The notes: a model not told the origin generated them from the sequence alone. Positions 35,101 through 43,584 are shown, counted from the first letter of the stretch. The stretch: 64,000 bases of DNA from Arion vulgaris (GCA_020796225.1 CM036758.1:24098397-24162396); one strand, 5' to 3'. Numbers and translations are program-made.

Positions 35101-37703
35101 ATCTAACTTACATGGCATTGACAACATACATGTTTACAAATTAGTACCTCATCCATTTAACTGTCAGTGTGACTTTATATCACAATCCTTGATTTGAAAT
35201 TGCGCCCATATGTTGCAGCACCTTGCAGGCAACTAAGGTAGGGGTCTATGGAAGGTACCCTAGTAAATAAAAAGTATCACAGAAAATGGATGTGCTGGCC
35301 TACTTGTAGGCGCATAATGTGAACAATGTAAAATCACTCTTAGGCTCAGATCACAATCAAATCACAAAGAGATATTTGATAACTGGTTGATATGAAGCTG
35401 TCAATAAGTAGACGATTTACATTCTCAGTAAGGACACATATCTACACACTTCTTCCATTAGCAACATCACTCATTTTGCCACTGAGATTCCAGGTTTTCT
35501 GATATAGCCTCATGTCTTCGTCAGAATTTTAGATCCCCTAGACAGTTTCTCTTCTAAGGTGATATGTGTCGGCTATATGTGTGATGTATGGGGAGCGTTC
35601 ACAGAATAAGATTGGAAATTGTATTTGTTATGAAGTTTTTTCCACAAATAGTTCTCATTGCTATGGAGTTATTTCCTTCCTGATAATTCAATATTCAGTA
35701 TATATATATGGAACTGCAGTAAAACTATTTGATTGCAAAACACGTAATCACAAAGTACTGTAGTTTTACAAATTACAAAATAATGACAAATAGCAATTGA
35801 CCAACAAGCCTTTATCAGCAAACGAACAACAGGAGTGACAATAATGAAACACAATGGATGACCAAATACAAACGCTTTAAGGAAAATCTGAATAAAACGA
35901 ATAACGAAATATATGTAACACAAAACACACATAAAAACTAGAAATAGAAAAGAAACAATGAAACATCTAGTAAATATGTAACTTGAATACATGCAACATA
36001 TTACATTCTTATGCTTCTTGGTACTTTCTCTTCCCATGCTTTGTAATCTATATGGGTATATGTTGCATGTATTCATGTTATATTACATTCTTATGCTTCT
36101 TAGTACTTTCTCTTCCCATGCTTTGTAATCTATTTGGGTATATGTTGCATGTATTCAAGTTATATATTTACTAGATGTTTCATTGTTTCTTTTCCGTTCT
36201 ATTTCTAGTTTTTATGTGTGTTTTTGTGTTACATTTATTTCGTTATTCGTTTTATTCCAGATTTTCCTTAGATACGTTTGTATTTGGTCATCCATTTGTG
36301 TTTCATTTTAATTTGTCACTCCTGTTTGTTCGTTTGCTTGATAAATGACTTGTTGGTCGAAACGTTGCTGTATTTTGTCATTGTTTTTGTAATTTGTAAA
36401 ACTACAGTACTTTGTAATTACGTGTTTTGATAATTCAATAGGAACTTTGAACTACTGGGTGGAGTTATTTCACTTCCCCTGATATTTCAGTAGGAACTTT
36501 GAACTACTGGGTGGAGCTATTTCTCTTCCACTGATAATTCAGTAGGAACTTTGAACTACTGGGTGGAGCTATTTCTCTTCCACTGATAATTCAGTAGGAA
36601 CTTTGAACTACTGGGTGAGTTATTTCTTCCACTGATAATTCAGTAGGAACTTTGAACTACTGGGTGGAGTTATTTCTCTTCCACTGATAATTCAGTAGGA
36701 ACTTTGAACTACTGGGTGGAGTTATTTCTCTTCCACTGATAATTCAGTAGGAACTTTGAACTACTTGGTGGAGTTATTTCTCTTCCCCTGATAATTCAGT
36801 AGGAACTTTGAACTACTTGGTGGAGTTATTTCTCTTCCCCTGATAATTCAGTAGGAACTTTGAACTACTGGGTGGAGTTATTTCTCTTCCCCTGATAATT
36901 CAGTAGGAACTTTGAACTACTTGGTGGAGTTATTTTCCCTGATAATTCAGTAGGAACTTTGAACTACTTGGTGGAGTTATTTCTCTTCCACTGATAATTC
37001 AGTAGGAACTTTGAACTACTGGATGGAGCTATTTCTCTTCCACTGATAATTCAGTAGGAACTTTGAACTACTGGGTGGAGTTATTTCTCTTCCCCTGATA
37101 ATTCAGTAGGAACTTTGAACTACTGGGTGGAGTTATTTCTCTTCCCCTGATAATTCAGTAGGAACTTTGAACTACTGGGTGGAGTTATTTCTCTTCCACT
37201 GATAATTCAGTAGGAACTTTGAACTACTGGGTGGAGTTATTTCTCTTCCACTGATAATTCAGTAGGAACTTTGAACTACTGGGTGGAGTTATTTCTCTTC
37301 CCCTGATAATTCAGTAGGAACTTTGAACTACTGGGTGGAGTTATTTCTCTTCCACTGATAATTCAGTAGGAACTTTGAACTACTGGGTGGAGTTATTTCT
37401 CTTCCCCTGATAATTCAGTAGGAAATTTGAAGTACTGGACTAAAAGAATTTAGTGATCAGTTCCATATGTTTCATGTTTGAGTGAAATAGCATAAGTTCC
37501 TGACATGTTTCTGTTGATTTTCAGTTGAATCCAAGAGAGACAGAACACAGAACAAGATCACAAACGCCCACAGCAAGATTCGTTGTGAGATTGACCAGCT
37601 CAACGAGAAACTGAAAAGGTCTAAAGATGCAATTCTCAAAATGAAGAAAGATATTTCTAAATTAGAGGAGAGTGTCATAACTGAGACAGATGTCCATTTA
37701 TAG
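20026..37703 (+). CDS. YEATS4: YEATS4 (GAS41), exons 2-7
   Basis: Nuclear reader of acetylated/acylated histone lysines; shared subunit of SRCAP and TIP60/NuA4 complexes, guiding H2A.Z deposition. Exons 20026-20145, 21994-22060, 23367-23460, 25550-25642, 32939-33026 and 37525-37703 reproduce the human exon limits and phases. Seen: YEATS domain ([83 protein letters not shown]), YKHETD, and a C-terminal coiled coil ([20 protein letters not shown]) used for complex assembly. The Tyr of the acetyl-lysine pocket is present (HDSY). One base is missing in the Trp codon of the third exon here, giving a frameshift, most likely a sequencing error. Exon 1 not found. Introns carry SINEs, a MITE and large arrays. 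Confidence 0.95.
20558..20776. mobile_element. piggyBac-type MITE, 219 bp
   Basis: TTAA on both sides (20554-20557, 20777-20780). Ends CCCTTTCGCTGCTA and TAGCAGCTAAAGGG are inverted repeats with one mismatch. TTAA targets with CCCTTT-like ends are the piggyBac signature. Lies in YEATS4 intron 2. Confidence 0.87.
20781..21337. other. Intron sequence with a short imperfect repeat at 20960-21072
   Basis: Four or so units around AGTCTGAGAATGTAAGCAGA; nothing else recognised. Confidence 0.5.
21338..21605 (+). mobile_element. SINE family F
   Basis: Head GTTCTGTGGCTAAACCC...GTCGTGGGTTTGAATCCAGA with tRNA-like boxes, then GGATTGTTGCTGGAGCTACA, TTTGTGCAATACTC and GGGGTAAAACCTGGTGCAAT. Three other sizeable copies lie in the window. 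Confidence 0.85.
21663..21916 (-). mobile_element. SINE family A
   Basis: Minus-sense copy ending TTCGAAGAAGAAG; includes GATTTGTATGTGATCTGAGC and GTTATGCGCCTACAAGTAGG on plus. Ends 77 bp before YEATS4 exon 3. Confidence 0.85.
21994..22060 (+). CDS. YEATS4: YEATS4 exon 3
   Basis: Acceptor atgttacag, donor gtaagt, phase 0 to 1. Encodes [20 protein letters not shown]. The Tyr of HDSY corresponds to human Tyr74 of the acetyl-lysine cage. Confidence 0.96.
22330..22783 (-). mobile_element. SINE family C, near full length
   Basis: (ATTG)n tail at the left, then AAGATCTCAGCGGCAG, TCCAGTGTAATTTTGTAAAT, and at the right a tRNA-like head (AGAGAGCGAACCTAGTACC; GTAGAGGTTAGG on minus). Confidence 0.87.
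22906..23100 (+). mobile_element. SINE family H
   Basis: GCATGTTTGTAGCATGTTGG and a weak B-box (AGTTCAGTTCC), then TCTCCAGATTTACGGCGTTC and ACGATGTCCATGGCACGAAG. Reverse-oriented copy at 58479-58686. Confidence 0.7.
23101..23366. other. Intron sequence with a short (CA)n run
   Basis: A run of about ten CA units at 23249-23269; otherwise unassigned up to the acceptor at 23366. Confidence 0.6.
23367..23460 (+). CDS. YEATS4: YEATS4 exon 4, one base short
   Basis: Acceptor ttatttcag, donor gtaagt. Starts [13 protein letters not shown], then GGC-TGA-GCG where GGC-TGG is expected; after one missing base the frame is [17 protein letters not shown]. Length 94 instead of the 95 needed to link a phase-1 to a phase-0 intron. 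The affected codon corresponds to human Trp93. Confidence 0.93.
23503..23756 (+). mobile_element. SINE family F
   Basis: Head GGGGTCTCTGTGGCTAAG, GTTTGAACGGGCC, then the standard body to CAATGAAGTCGATTCTTCGA and CAAACCCTTTTTTTT. The 18-bp array starts right at its 3' end. Confidence 0.88.
23757..24365. repeat. 18-bp minisatellite, about 34 copies
   Basis: Unit GACACTGAAGCTCTATGT with variants at the a/t of gaAgct and gAtgct. The 18-bp period keeps frames open on both strands; the resulting CHIELQ- and VSHRAS-type peptides are not genes. Confidence 0.97.
24500..24840 (-). mobile_element. Decayed RTE-like LINE fragment
   Basis: On minus, frames resembling [19 protein letters not shown] and a [10 protein letters not shown] end are visible between many stops. 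5'-truncated and old. Confidence 0.5.
24950..25172 (-). mobile_element. SINE with strong tRNA-like head (family I)
   Basis: On minus: GACTTAGTGTAGTGGTTAGT (A-box TAGTGTAGTGG) and GGGTTCAATTCC (perfect B-box), followed by an unmatched body. Only one copy seen here. Confidence 0.6.
25173..25549. repeat. Degenerate pyrimidine-rich repeat before YEATS4 exon 5
   Basis: Loose ~24-bp units of the type ATACCTGTCCTCCATATA with TTTCT runs, plus a near-perfect ~55-bp duplication at about 25430-25540 containing ATATCTCTCACCCATCTATA. Confidence 0.6.
25550..25642 (+). CDS. YEATS4: YEATS4 exon 5
   Basis: Acceptor ctgtgttgcag, donor gtaaat, 31 codons, phase 0 both sides. Encodes [20 protein letters not shown] then [11 protein letters not shown]. 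Confidence 0.96.
25735..32830. repeat. 23-bp minisatellite of about 7.1 kb (around 310 units) in YEATS4 intron 5
   Basis: Unit TATGACTTGTGTCCATATAT+CAC with C/T and c/t variants (caCcatgac, tgaTttgtg). The left 300 bp has looser units (ACCTGTGTCCATGTATCACTG). It starts about 93 bp after exon 5 and ends about 108 bp before exon 6, so it is nearly the entire intron. Confidence 0.98.
32939..33026 (+). CDS. YEATS4: YEATS4 exon 6
   Basis: Acceptor catacacag, donor gtaagt, phase 0 to 1. Encodes [20 protein letters not shown] then ISPYKHETD. Confidence 0.95.
33085..33330 (-). mobile_element. SINE family F
   Basis: Reverse copy: AAAAGGGTCTAAAGGCGAAG, CACAAAGCACAAACTCTGTA, AGCAACAATCCTAGG, and head TCTTAACCACTTCGCCATAG. 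Confidence 0.83.
33570..33655 (-). mobile_element. SINE family A, 3' fragment
   Basis: TCTTCTTTGAATGCTCCATA, then CCACTTGTTAACCACTCTTT and TATGTGATCTGAGCC. Confidence 0.75.
33663..34888 (+). pseudogene. LINE-J copy, RT end plus RNase H and zinc region, broken
   Basis: Same family as 51556-53612. Begins inside the RT thumb (GGAGCAATGAAATC = GAMKS), then RNase H in pieces: [19 protein letters not shown] (Asp), [12 protein letters not shown] (Asp), [20 protein letters not shown] (His, Asp), then [18 protein letters not shown] and a broken CTCG...AEHILQDCP zinc motif. The Glu segment is frameshifted. Ends in GAAAGGAAGGAAGGAAG. Inside YEATS4 intron 6, sense orientation. Confidence 0.85.
34903..35075 (-). 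mobile_element. SINE family A, partial
   Basis: GTTATGCGCCTACATGTAGG, CTTGTATTTACTAGGTAGC-like block and CTTATAACATGCGTTGTAGG; abuts the LINE-J tail. Confidence 0.8.
35224..35400 (+). mobile_element. SINE family A, partial
   Basis: AAGGTACCCTAGTAAATAAA, GGCCTACTTGTAGGCGCATA and TCACTCTTAGGCTCAGATCA. Confidence 0.8.
35401..35680. other. No recognised feature (YEATS4 intron 6)
   Basis: Unique-looking. The last 25 bases (GGAGTTATTTCCTTCCTGAT) resemble one diverged unit of the 52-bp array that starts beyond the next element. Confidence 0.5.
35694..36427. mobile_element. Inverted-repeat element with 13-bp target duplication
   Basis: Left arm 35737-36000 and right arm 36139-36428 are imperfect inverted copies (left AAACACGTAATCACAAAGTA; right TACTTTGTAATTACGTGTTT). 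The spacer and right-arm start contain an 82-bp direct duplication (TTACATTCTTATGCTTCTTG). TGATAATTCAATA is at 35681-35693 and 36428-36440. The right arm has TTGATAAATGAC...GGTCGAAACG at 36338-36364, resembling the hammerhead-type motif of Penelope-like element ends. No ORF. Confidence 0.75.
36441..37430. repeat. 52-bp minisatellite, about 19 copies
   Basis: Unit includes GATAATTCAGTAGGAACTTT, GAACTACTGGGTGGAGTTAT and TTCTCTTCCCCT. Fills the end of YEATS4 intron 6 up to about 95 bp before the last exon. Confidence 0.96.
37525..37703 (+). CDS. YEATS4: YEATS4 terminal exon (exon 7)
   Basis: Acceptor gattttcag; the first two bases complete Phe. Encodes [40 protein letters not shown] and [18 protein letters not shown], then TAG at 37701. 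Heptad-like coiled coil, as in human GAS41. Confidence 0.95.
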
Positions 37704-37739
37704 TGCTCTGTGTTTCACATTTAACTCTGACTTGTGAGA

Positions 37740-38110
37740 ACTTTTGGTTACACAGTAATGTTGAGCACTTTTGGTTACATAATAGGGCCTAGAACTTCTG
37801 GATACACAATAGTGTCAGTTCTGAGCACTTTTGGTTACACAATAGTGTCAGTTCTGAGCACTTTTGGTTACACAGTAGTGTCAGTTCTGAGCACTTTTGG
37901 TTACACAATGGTGCCTATCACTTTTAGTTACACAGTAGTGTCAGTTCTGAGCACTTTTGGTTACACAATGGTGTCTAGTACTTTTGGTTACATAATAGTG
38001 TCATGCACTTTTGGTTACACAATAGTGTCAGTTCTGAGCACTTTTGGTTACACAATTATGCCATGCACTTTTGGTTACACCGTAGTGTCAGTTCTGAGCA
38101 TTTTGATTAT
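37740..38110. repeat. 33-bp repeat, about 11 copies, 3' of YEATS4
   Basis: Units around GAGCACTTTTGGTTACACAA followed by TAGTGTCAGTTCT, some shortened. Probably within the 3' UTR. Confidence 0.9.
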
Positions 38111-38132
38111 ATTTTCACAATTTCTTTGATGC

Positions 38133-38316
38133 ATTAAATGTTGCAATAACAATATGAAACTTGTATATATTGTGTTTCTCATTCATTTATTATTGTAAAT
38201 ATGTTTATATTTTTGGTATTTATAATACCTGACAGATTGACCTCCACAACCTCTTGACCAATGGTCACTTTTTCTTTTTTAAGCCAGCGTAACGTTTTTA
38301 AAATTCAAAAAATAAA
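38133..38316 (+). promoter_or_regulatory. Candidate YEATS4 polyadenylation signals
   Basis: ATTAAA at 38133-38138 and AATAAA at 38311-38316, 430-610 bp after the stop. Use of either would place the 33-bp array in the mRNA. Confidence 0.35.
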
Positions 38317-38317
38317 C

Positions 38318-38535
38318 TGTAGGACATAGAACAGCAATGGACAAACTGTGAGAAAATCAACTGTAGGACATAGAACAGCAATGGACAAACTGTGAGAAAA
38401 TCAACTGTAGGACATAGAACAGCAATGGACAAACTGAGAAAATCAACTGTAGGACATAGAACAGCAATGGACAAACTGTGAGAAAATCAACTGTAGGACA
38501 TAGAACAGCAATGGACAAACTGTGAGAAAATCACA
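38318..38535. repeat. 43-bp repeat, about 5 copies
   Basis: Unit contains CTGTAGGACATAGAACAGCA then ATGGACAAACTGTGAGAAAATCA; one copy lacks 2 bp. Confidence 0.92.
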
Positions 38536-38729
38536 TTGAACTTACAACATGTATTACAATTAGTTCTCTTCTCATGATCTTCTTCTTTATCTCATCCTGT
38601 TTGGTTTCACAGTATCAGGATAAGAAGAGATTTCTAGCATGTGCTCTTGTGTGCGTTTTGTACATAGTGTCATTCACTGCCTCTGTGGTCCACCTGTTGT
38701 GTTATCTTTTGCCTTGTATCCACTGTATT

Positions 38730-39240
38730 TTTTCGTCTTCGAACGCTCCATATCGATCACTTGTTAACCACTCTGTGTGATTTGTATGTAATCTCTTCTT
38801 CTTTGCTCATTCTTTGCACCAATTTTAATCACTCTTTGTGATATGTTTGATCTTTGCCAAGAATGTGTATATGTTGCACATTGGTTTGTAGCCCCCAAAC
38901 GCATAGACTTCTACACGTTTAGGACACATGCATCTGATTTCAGCCAAGCCTCCTTAGTCGCTTCTATGACATGCGTGGCAGGTAACAGTGGTTCTATTCT
39001 TTACACTCTAAATTTGGACCCCATTAACCACTCGAGCAGTATGTGATCTGAACCAAAGAGTGATTGCACGTTGTGCCAGTTATGCACCTACAAGTAGACC
39101 AGCACATCCGATTTCTGCTACGCTTTTATTTACTAGGTAGCTTCCTAAGCCCCTACCTTAGTCGCTCTTACAACATGCCTTGTAGGTCGTAGTGTTACTA
39201 TTCTTTGCTCCCTTTGCAGCCCACAGCAACACACTGGCAG
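38730..39240 (-). mobile_element. SINE family A, interrupted by SINE B
   Basis: Tail side GTCTTCGAACGCTCCATATC at 38734, resumes at 39050 with ACCAAAGAGTGATTGCACGT and continues to the CCTTTGCAGCCCACAGCAAC end. Confidence 0.87.
38795..39039 (-). mobile_element. SINE family B nested in SINE A, 10-bp target duplication
   Basis: CTTCTTCTTTGCTCATTC through CCTCCTTAGTCGCTTCTATG to CCACTCGAGCAG. Flanks TATGTAATCT (38785-38794) and TATGTGATCT (39040-39049). Confidence 0.88.
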
Positions 39241-39390
39241 TATCTACTGTATTTGATCAACATTGCTCTTAGAGGTGCACTGTCAATTGGTAGTCTGTTT
39301 ATTTGACCGAACCATTTAATTTATTGTTTCTTGATGAAGTTTTGTACTGAGGTTGTACCCAGATTTTTCCTGATATCTTCCTTTCTTCTT

Positions 39391-39640
39391 CTTCAGTGAT
39401 CTCTGGTCTTGCGCTTAATTTACTGTCGACCACAAACTGGGCATTCAGCTTCAGGTCTGTCAGTTTTCCCCAAAGCTTGTTTTCAGATCGACTAGGTGTG
39501 GCCACATGTTGCTTCTCAGCTCACCCAGGAGAGGACATTCTTGCAGGATATGCTCCGGTGTCTGTTCTGCCTGCTGACACTGGCAGAGAGGTCTTCCTTT
39601 CTAAACCGGTTTCTTCTTGTGTCTTGGTCTCTTCTGAAAA
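39391..39640 (-). mobile_element. LINE-J 3' end with zinc motif and GAA tail
   Basis: On minus: CQCQQAEQTPEHILQECPLL (Cys-x-Cys...His...Cys), then ENKLWGKLTDLKLNAQFVVD and a GAAGAAGAAAG tail inserted in the RTE-like fragment. 5'-truncated. Confidence 0.78.
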
Positions 39641-40009
39641 ACTGGTTAAAATTGACATCTTTGTTGTCATGGTGTCCGAAAAGGTGCTCATTTTCTTTTA
39701 TCTTGTGAGTTGTGTGCTAGCTGAAGTAGGGTGGGGTGTCTTGTGGTAGGTAATGCTGGCTGCTGTAATATCATATGAGTGTTGGCAGCAGAGTGAAAGG
39801 TCAATGTGTTGGTGACTGCAGGCTGAAGATGACACGTTTGATGGAGATGCAGGTTGAGGTCACATGGATGATAGATGCAGGTTGAGAGATAAGATGGGTG
39901 GTTGGTGCAGGTTGAGAGATGACATAGGTGGTGAGTACAGGTTGAGATGTCATGTGTTGTGTGAGGCTAACAAATCCTCACATGTTAGTCTTGTCTGTTG
40001 ACAGAAGCT
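39641..40009. repeat. Degenerate ~35-bp repeat at 39810-39960, rest unassigned
   Basis: Loose units around GGTGCAGGTTGAGAGATGAC. Confidence 0.55.
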
Positions 40010-40330
40010 GTTGTTGAATAGACAAAGAAACAAACAATTTAACTTGGTTATCAATATAAGAAAGAGGCAGTTATCATTGTTCAGAGATGTGATGAGGAGG
40101 AGAGGTTTAGAACACATTGTAACAACTGGTAAAATCGAGGGTAGAGGTAGACAGAGAGAGAAAATTTTGGATGACCTGACTTCATGGTATGGTAGAGCGT
40201 CAAAATCTGAATTGATAGCAAACACCAAAGATAGAGATTTGTGGAGATCCATGATCGTCTACGCCAGCCGGCACCTGATGATGATGATAACTATATTGAC
40301 TAGTAACAACTGTTATAAGAAAGAGAAGAT
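40010..40330 (+). pseudogene. RTE-like LINE C-terminus, GAT-type tail
   Basis: Encodes LSLFRDVMRRRGLEHIVTTG, GRGRQREKILDDLTSWYGRA and RDLWRSMIVYASRH, the common end of this RTE-like family, then GATGATGATGATA. 5'-truncated. Confidence 0.82.
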
Positions 40331-40699
40331 GGAGATTTGGTGGACAGACAGACTCTGATAAAAATGAATCAAAGAGTAACAAAGCAGACATTGATTATTT
40401 TTGTCTCTCATCTGTTATGAATTCATGCATAGTTAAGGTACCTCTAACTAATTTTGTGCTGAAGACTTGCTTTCCTTATCATCTATATCATTCGCCATTC
40501 AGGCAAGCCTTACTTTGACTACAGATGTACCTATAATGTAGATCCCTAAGTAAAATAACTATATTTTCTTTAGTCCAACTGTGTGCATACCAACAATTGC
40601 TGGCCTCGGACCCCGGTATGTTGTCACTAACACAGCACATGATCAACTTCGCTGTAACGTAGGCATTGAAGTGAGAGGCAAAGGGTTCAAAGGAGAAAG
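40331..40699. other. No firm feature
   Basis: An open frame around 40581 (CIPTIAGLGPRYVVTNTAHD) follows a good-looking acceptor (ttttctttag), but it runs into RTE-like sequence and I cannot assign it. Confidence 0.35.
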
Positions 40700-41085
40700 A
40701 CTCCCTAGGATGAACAAACAATCAATACGATTATTGGAAGCCACAAAGATGTGGTTTTACATAAGAATGCTGAAGATTCTATGGACAGCAAAAACATGAT
40801 GTGGTTTTTAATCAGTCCTGCACACAAAGAAATCTTATGAAAAGAATAAGAATCGGACAATCAAGGTTCTTCGGGAAAGGAATGCGAAGAGTAGGTTTAG
40901 AACATTTGGTGACAACAGGTAAAATTCAGGGGATGAGAGATCGTGGAAAACAGAGGGAGAGGATGTGGGATGGTCTGACATCTTGGTTCGATAAAAGATT
41001 GACGTCAGAACTGACTAACTGCACCAAGGAGAGAGAGTTGTGGAGAGACATGATCGCCTACGCCGGCAGGCATGACACTTGATAC
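40700..41085 (+). pseudogene. RTE-like LINE C-terminus
   Basis: LLEATKMWFYIRMLKILWTA, then in another frame QSRFFGKGMRRVGLEHLVTT and WDGLTSWFDKR...ELWRDMIAYAGRH. One frameshift; no intact RT. Confidence 0.82.
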
Positions 41086-41404
41086 ATTGATACTTAGATA
41101 ACCTTACAACCTGCTGCCTTGTAGGTAGGCTGGGATTGTCAAAGGCTGACGGAGAGCGAACCCAGTAAACGCTGGCTGAAATCGGACACGTTGCCGAAGG
41201 ATAAGCACCAGATATCCAAATGGCGCTAAATGATGTGACGTAAAAATACGTTCTTGGCAAAGGCTGTTTATATATCACAATAAGAATGATCAAAATAGTC
41301 AAAAAGAACGATAGCAAGAGAACCCTAACACACATTGACCTCTCACAACAAGAAAACTTGACTTTGCATAAAGCGTGACACATTACTAACATAATCCCAC
41401 TCAC

Positions 41405-41558
41405 CAACTACGGCCACCAATGATTACTGAGTGACCAGAGAGTATGATCTTCTGCTCCTCTAAGCGACAAGCATGCATGGATGCGGAGTCTTCCTTCAAG
41501 TCTGCAACATTTTCTTCCGGTGTTGTGTGCACTTGATTGAAATTCTCGCCAAATAACA
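41405..41558 (-). CDS. Putative exon of a CuZn-superoxide-dismutase-like protein
   Basis: Minus strand: acceptor tattcttgatttccag and donor TTG|gtgagt bound an open 154-nt exon (phase 1 in, phase 2 out). It encodes FGENFNQVHTTPEENVADLK, then EDSASMHACRLEEQKIILSG and HSVIIGGRS. The last part aligns by eye with the [24 protein letters not shown] region of CuZn SOD. The next SOD segment (VVHE, Zn loop) was not found in the window, so the domain may be incomplete, divergent or a pseudogene. An exon at 46023-45865 is phase-compatible. A SINE C copy starts about 13 bp upstream of the acceptor. Role is inferred: an extracellular SOD-like protein. Confidence 0.5.
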
Positions 41559-41571
41559 CTGGAAATCAAGA

Positions 41572-42450
41572 ATACAGATTGATTTATTGATAGAACCATC
41601 ACCATTGCTCTTCGGGGAACAACCATGTGTTCTCCGATCTCTTTCTTATACAAGAAGGTCTCAGTGGCAGTGCACAAACTACGTTGATGTAATTGTGTAG
41701 TCTAAAATGTAATTGTGTAGTCTCCAATGTAATTGTGTAGTCTCCGATGTAATTTTGTAGTCTCCGATGTAATTTTGTAGTCTCCGATGTAATTGTGTAG
41801 TCTCCGATGTAATTTTGTAGACCTGATGTAATTTTGTAGTCTCCGATGTAATTTTGTAGTCTCCGATGTAATTTGTAGTCCCTGATGTAATTTTTAGTCC
41901 CTGATGTAATTTTGTAGTCTCTGATGTAATTTTGTAGTCTCTGATGTAATTTTGTGGTCTCTGATGTAATTTTGTGGTCTCCGGTGTAATTTTGTGGTCT
42001 CCGGTGTAATTTTGTGGTCTCCGGTGTAATTTTGTAGTCTCCGATTTAATTTTGTAGTCTCTGATGTAATTTTGTGGTCTCCGATGTAATTTTGTGGTCT
42101 CCGATGTAATTTTGTAGTCTCCGATGTAATTTTGTAGTCTCCGGTGTAATTTTGAAGATGGTAAAAATATTTTATAGGAATTTTATATTTTAATCTATCT
42201 AATGAATTTTGCACTGGCAGCGGCTTTCCAGCCTGCTCTTCTCGTTTGTGAAGTTCCTTTACGGGCTCATCATGAACATGAAATCTTCGTTTTATCGTCC
42301 ATCTTCGATAGGACTAGGAACTCGATCTCGCCTACACTGAGATCAGGGATTTCTGGAAAAGTATCTCGATGGCTCCACGAGGGAGCGAACCAAGTACTAT
42401 TGGCACGAGATACGAGCACTTAACCTCTACGTCACAGAGACTCCTAAAAA
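41572..42450 (-). mobile_element. SINE family C with a minisatellite grown inside it
   Basis: Left part (ATTGATTTATTGATAGAACC ... GAAGGTCTCAGTGGCAGTGC) and right part (ACTGGCAGCGGCTTTCCAGC ... GGAGCGAACC, CACTTAACCTCTACGTCAC) are the two ends of one SINE C; an array replaces the segment between them. Confidence 0.85.
41698..42155. repeat. 20-bp minisatellite, about 23 copies, inside SINE C
   Basis: Unit TCTCCGATGTAATTTTGTAG. SINE C at 22330-22783 has CTCCAGTGTAATTTTGTAAA once at the matching place, so the unit is an amplified SINE segment. Confidence 0.93.
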
Positions 42451-42599
42451 TAGATATTACTGACTTATATCATGTCAGGTGACACGTAAGGTTTCAGTAA
42501 GGGTTTTCCATATTCTCTTGCAACATTTAGTGTAGTTTTCAATATCTGGAACAGTTCTTCAAAAGTTAATTTTTTTAATGTTTACATTTCTCACTGCCA

Positions 42600-42788
42600 A
42601 TTTTATTGAGTTTAGATGTGGGGAGAAGGGGTGTTGTTATAAAGCTCAGAATAAGAATCATTTTTTTCTTTGGAAATTACAGTTAAGTCGGGAGGGGGTG
42701 ACGAAAAAGTAAGGAAGGGGTTGTGGGAGCCTTGTTTCATCTTCAAATGGAGGGGGGTGCACCAGTAGGAAAAGGTTGAGAACCACTG
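42600..42788 (-). mobile_element. Possible hAT-type element end
   Basis: The right end read on minus is CAGTGGTTCTCAACCTTTTC, a common hAT-type terminus (Charlie-like). The opposite end was not found. Confidence 0.4.
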
Positions 42789-42949
42789 ACTTAATCTCTT
42801 GTCCTTTGATCCAAAATCATGCATTATTGATATACAAAGCTTTGCAGAGTTGTGGTTGTCTGTAGATTTTCTAACTATCCCAGACAGCAGATATAATAGG
42901 ACTGCCCTAACACTTGAGAAGAAGAAGAAGAAGAAGAAGATCGCGTCAC

Positions 42950-43505
42950 TGCGCCTTTACAATGAGTCACAGTAACCAGATCGTTGCAAGTATTGATTCT
43001 CTACCATACCAGCTCACTGTGGCATACCAGGAAACGAAAAGGCTGACAAACTCGCAAGGGCTGGGGGAGCCTAACACAACACCACCCAACACAAAGTTTT
43101 ACAGAAGCAAAGACTCTCCTGAAACAATCCAGGAAAATGATCTGGAGAAAACAAATGGAGGATACAACCCAGAGCACAACAGTATAAATACACTCAACAG
43201 AAAAGCACAGACCACAATCTTCAGACTTAGAACGGGACACTGCAGTCTCAGAGCACACCTCCACAGAATGGGTCTCAGGGACTCGGCAGCCTGCACCTGT
43301 GGAACACCAAAGCAGTCCCCAGAGCACATCCTGCAAGACTGCCCTAGTCTGAGTAGTGAGAGATTGGAGATCTGGCCAACAGAAACAACACTACAAGACA
43401 AACTATGGGGAACCGGTGAAGACCTCAAGCGCACCGCCCTGTTTATGACACATACCGGAGTAGTCGCGTAGCAAAAGTTGATTGCAGAAGAAGAAGAAGA
43501 AGAAA
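42950..43505 (+). pseudogene. LINE-J 3' part, RNase H end and zinc region
   Basis: Degenerate RNase H end (YQLTVAYQETKRLTNSQG in place of [16 protein letters not shown]), then TTIFRLRTGHCSLRAHLHRM and [20 protein letters not shown] (Cys-x-Cys...His...Cys zinc motif), stop, and a (GAA)n tail at 43484-43505. Confidence 0.83.
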
Positions 43506-43584
43506 GGTTCTCTACCATGAGGTCTAGTCAATATCAAGATGGCTTTTTGCCAACCACAAGGATTGCATGCATAAGTGTCTTAAT

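Larger units (their letters stand above)
38613..39390 (-). mobile_element. RTE-like LINE fragment split by nested SINEs
   Basis: 38613-38729 and 39254-39390 match the continuous fragment at 54216-54490 (minus frames of the type RNEDIRKKVG... and KQQIKWFGHI). The break carries a 13-bp duplication, TATCCACTGTATT (38717-38729) and TATCTACTGTATT (39241-39253). Confidence 0.75.

Noticed and set aside
35983..36174. 63-codon open frame
   Set aside because: Lies in the spacer and direct duplication of the inverted-repeat element.
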